NCBI RefSeq assembly: GCF_900108855.1
Contig: NZ_FNXY01000001.1
Location: 744,001-808,000, forward strand
Source of the DNA: Dyadobacter koreensis
Lineage (GTDB): Bacteria; Bacteroidota; Bacteroidia; Cytophagales; Spirosomataceae
Reading direction: 5' to 3'
DNA: 64,000 nt
Under the pieces are notes generated by a model, which searched no databases, was not told where the DNA came from, and saw nothing but the letters and a program-made list of their open reading frames with translations. Below are positions 62,824 through 64,000 of this stretch, piece after piece. The position numbers were made by a program, and so were the translations under genes. Positions within the stretch are counted from its first letter, which is position 1; every line of letters starts with the position of its first letter.

Positions 62824-64000
62824 TTAAATAGGAGAACCTGCAGGCATTGTTAGAGGCGGTGCAGGTTTAAATTTGTCAGGGTCTGCCTCAAACTGACTGA
62901 TCTGCAAAATACTGAACAATACATCGCCTTTTAGTTTAGCATCCGTTGTATTTTTTTGGGAAATCATCCAGTTTTTCAGGTTATCGATTTCACCAATTAC
63001 AGTCGACCGGACGTTATCGGATGCATTAGTACTGGCAGCCAGTCCGAGCAATGATTTAAGATAAACTTTGCGAACCATGCTCTGCAAATCACCCTGATAA
63101 CCAGGCAGTGGTACAGATTTCCAAATCTGGTCATTCATCTTATTGATAACCGATATCAAGCCGGGCTGCGTTGCATCTCGTCCATTGAATTCCAGAAGCC
63201 TGGCCGATCTTTCCGGATCCAAAAGAAGCGTTATACAATCGCCTGTCAAAGATTCCGCCGCGCCAACAGGATCAAATGTCAACCCGGTATACCCTTTGAA
63301 ATTTTCCTGTGTTTTTGAATATCCAATCGGATACGGTGGTAATGACTTTATTAATTTTTCGGGAATTGCCAATTCAGCGGGAGATATCGCCATTAAAATC
63401 GCGTCCAATGCTTTTTGCTGTTCTTTCGGATCCAGCATTTCAGTCACTGGCTGGCCGTCTCCGCGCAGCGCATAGCGGTAATTCATTCCTCCGAGCAGAT
63501 AAGAAGTTGCCAGAATTTGGTAACGATGCAGCAGATAAAGCGGAACGAGCACTTCTTCAAGCGTTGCCATCGGAGTTCCTGCCGGAATTGCTTTTTCAGA
63601 AAATCTTGCTAAAACCTGCCTGCGGATCTCCATCAATCGCAGCAATTCCCCACTTGCATTCGTGGAATTATCCCAGTGTGCAGATTTCGGATGAACACCC
63701 AAATCAAACATAAAAAGCTGTCCCTGTTTGATGGACTCCTGCATAATTTTTTCAAGACCAGCCTTTTCATCTTCGCCTTTTTTAAATTCCGCGTAGCCCC
63801 ACAAAATGGAGCGTTTGTCGTAGCTTCCGATTCCCTTCGTGTAGGCTTCTGAAATATCAATCGAACCATCTTTTTTCAAAGTTATCTTCGGGAATGGGTA
63901 ATCCGTTACCGAAGATCTGTCGTTGCTGCTGGACATATGGTTATGATATAGACCAAGCGTGTGCCCGACTTCATGCGCCGCAAGCTGGCGAATACGCGCC
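62824..64000 (-). CDS. zinc-dependent metalloprotease (DUF4953/DUF5117 type), 5' end outside the window
   Basis: The frame runs off the window's right end, so only the last ~391 residues are visible; the first ATG seen (63936) is internal. Just inside the edge is the zinc-binding motif HEVGHTLGLYHNH (HExxHxxGxxH), typical of metzincins. The following Met-turn position, usually SVMDYP, reads SVTDYP here, from an ACG codon. The remaining C-terminal part (PYPIGYSKTQENFKGYTGLT and so on) matches the large secreted zinc proteases common in Bacteroidota. It is probably exported and degrades proteins outside the cell (family inference); signal peptide and prodomain are not visible. Confidence 0.85.
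   Translation of the reverse strand, partial: ARIRQLAAHEVGHTLGLYHNHMSSSNDRSSVTDYPFPKITLKKDGSIDISEAYTKGIGSYDKRSILWGYAEFKKGEDEKAGLEKIMQESIKQGQLFMFDLGVHPKSAHWDNSTNASGELLRLMEIRRQVLARFSEKAIPAGTPMATLEEVLVPLYLLHRYQILATSYLLGGMNYRYALRGDGQPVTEMLDPKEQQKALDAILMAISPAELAIPEKLIKSLPPYPIGYSKTQENFKGYTGLTFDPVGAAESLTGDCITLLLDPERSARLLEFNGRDATQPGLISVINKMNDQIWKSVPLPGYQGDLQSMVRKVYLKSLLGLAASTNASDNVRSTVIGEIDNLKNWMISQKNTTDAKLKGDVLFSILQISQFEADPDKFKPAPPLTMPAGSPI

Noticed and set aside
1..64000. tRNA, rRNA, CRISPR array, insertion sequence or prophage
   Set aside because: Read through by eye for T-loop patterns, regular spaced repeats, transposase and integrase motifs; none seen apart from the Rpn-type pseudogene.

Overview
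The window looks like chromosome of a Bacteroidota species of the Cytophagales, most like Dyadobacter/Spirosoma. The evidence is: TAnnTTTG-type -7 promoter boxes, type IX secretion (T9SS) C-terminal sorting domains on two secreted proteins, three large FtsX/MacB-type permeases without an ATPase beside them, an OMP_b-brl_3 beta-barrel receptor, and DUF1501/DUF1553, DUF5703, DUF6249, DUF6496 and DUF1543 proteins. The genus is an inference. I saw no tRNA, rRNA, CRISPR array or insertion sequence.

Region by region. 1-2.5 kb: the 3' end of a REC-Hpt signalling protein, then an AspH-type hydroxylase facing a sulfotransferase. 2.6-7.6 kb: a self-contained drug-efflux operon (tetR-tolC-hlyD-emrB, minus strand) with a strong terminator and a 17-bp inverted-repeat operator over its own promoter. 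7.8-11.4 kb: ruvC head to head with a flippase/glycosyltransferase pair, then two small unknown genes. 11.5-18.5 kb: an AraC regulator followed by a TolC/RND/adaptor pump. 18.6-23 kb: DUF1543, a T9SS-exported SGNH esterase, and a fluoride riboswitch in front of a CLC-F-type F-/H+ antiporter. 23.4-25 kb: small stress-type and orphan genes. 25-29 kb: the tesA/ybbA/ybbP cluster known from Proteobacteria. 29-32 kb: a Crp/Fnr regulator, an alpha/beta hydrolase, an SDR and a DUF6496 protein. 32-40.3 kb: a secreted DUF1553-DUF1501-DUF5703 operon divergent from an AraC regulator. 40.3-56 kb: three paralogous FtsX-type permeases around a 2170-residue T9SS-secreted multidomain protein and a small periplasmic protein. 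56-57.5 kb: an ECF sigma factor with a probable membrane anti-sigma partner, divergent from a DUF6249 protein. 57.5-60.3 kb: a TonB-receptor-like outer-membrane barrel. 60.3-62.7 kb: two genes with single-base frameshifts (an Rpn-type nuclease and a CxxC thioredoxin-fold protein). 62.8-64 kb: the 3' part of a zinc metalloprotease that runs off the window.

The most notable structure is a tandem pair of 16-bp palindromic sites, TGTYCG-N4-YGAACA, centred 20-22 bp apart, roughly 90-115 bp upstream of each of the three FtsX-type permeases, with a GGCAY element 49-57 bp before each start. This suggests one dedicated regulator, possibly a sigma-54 enhancer-binding protein, that controls all three. 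Other well-supported regulatory finds are the fluoride riboswitch, the tetR operator, and an AGTACC-repeat promoter before the beta-barrel receptor.
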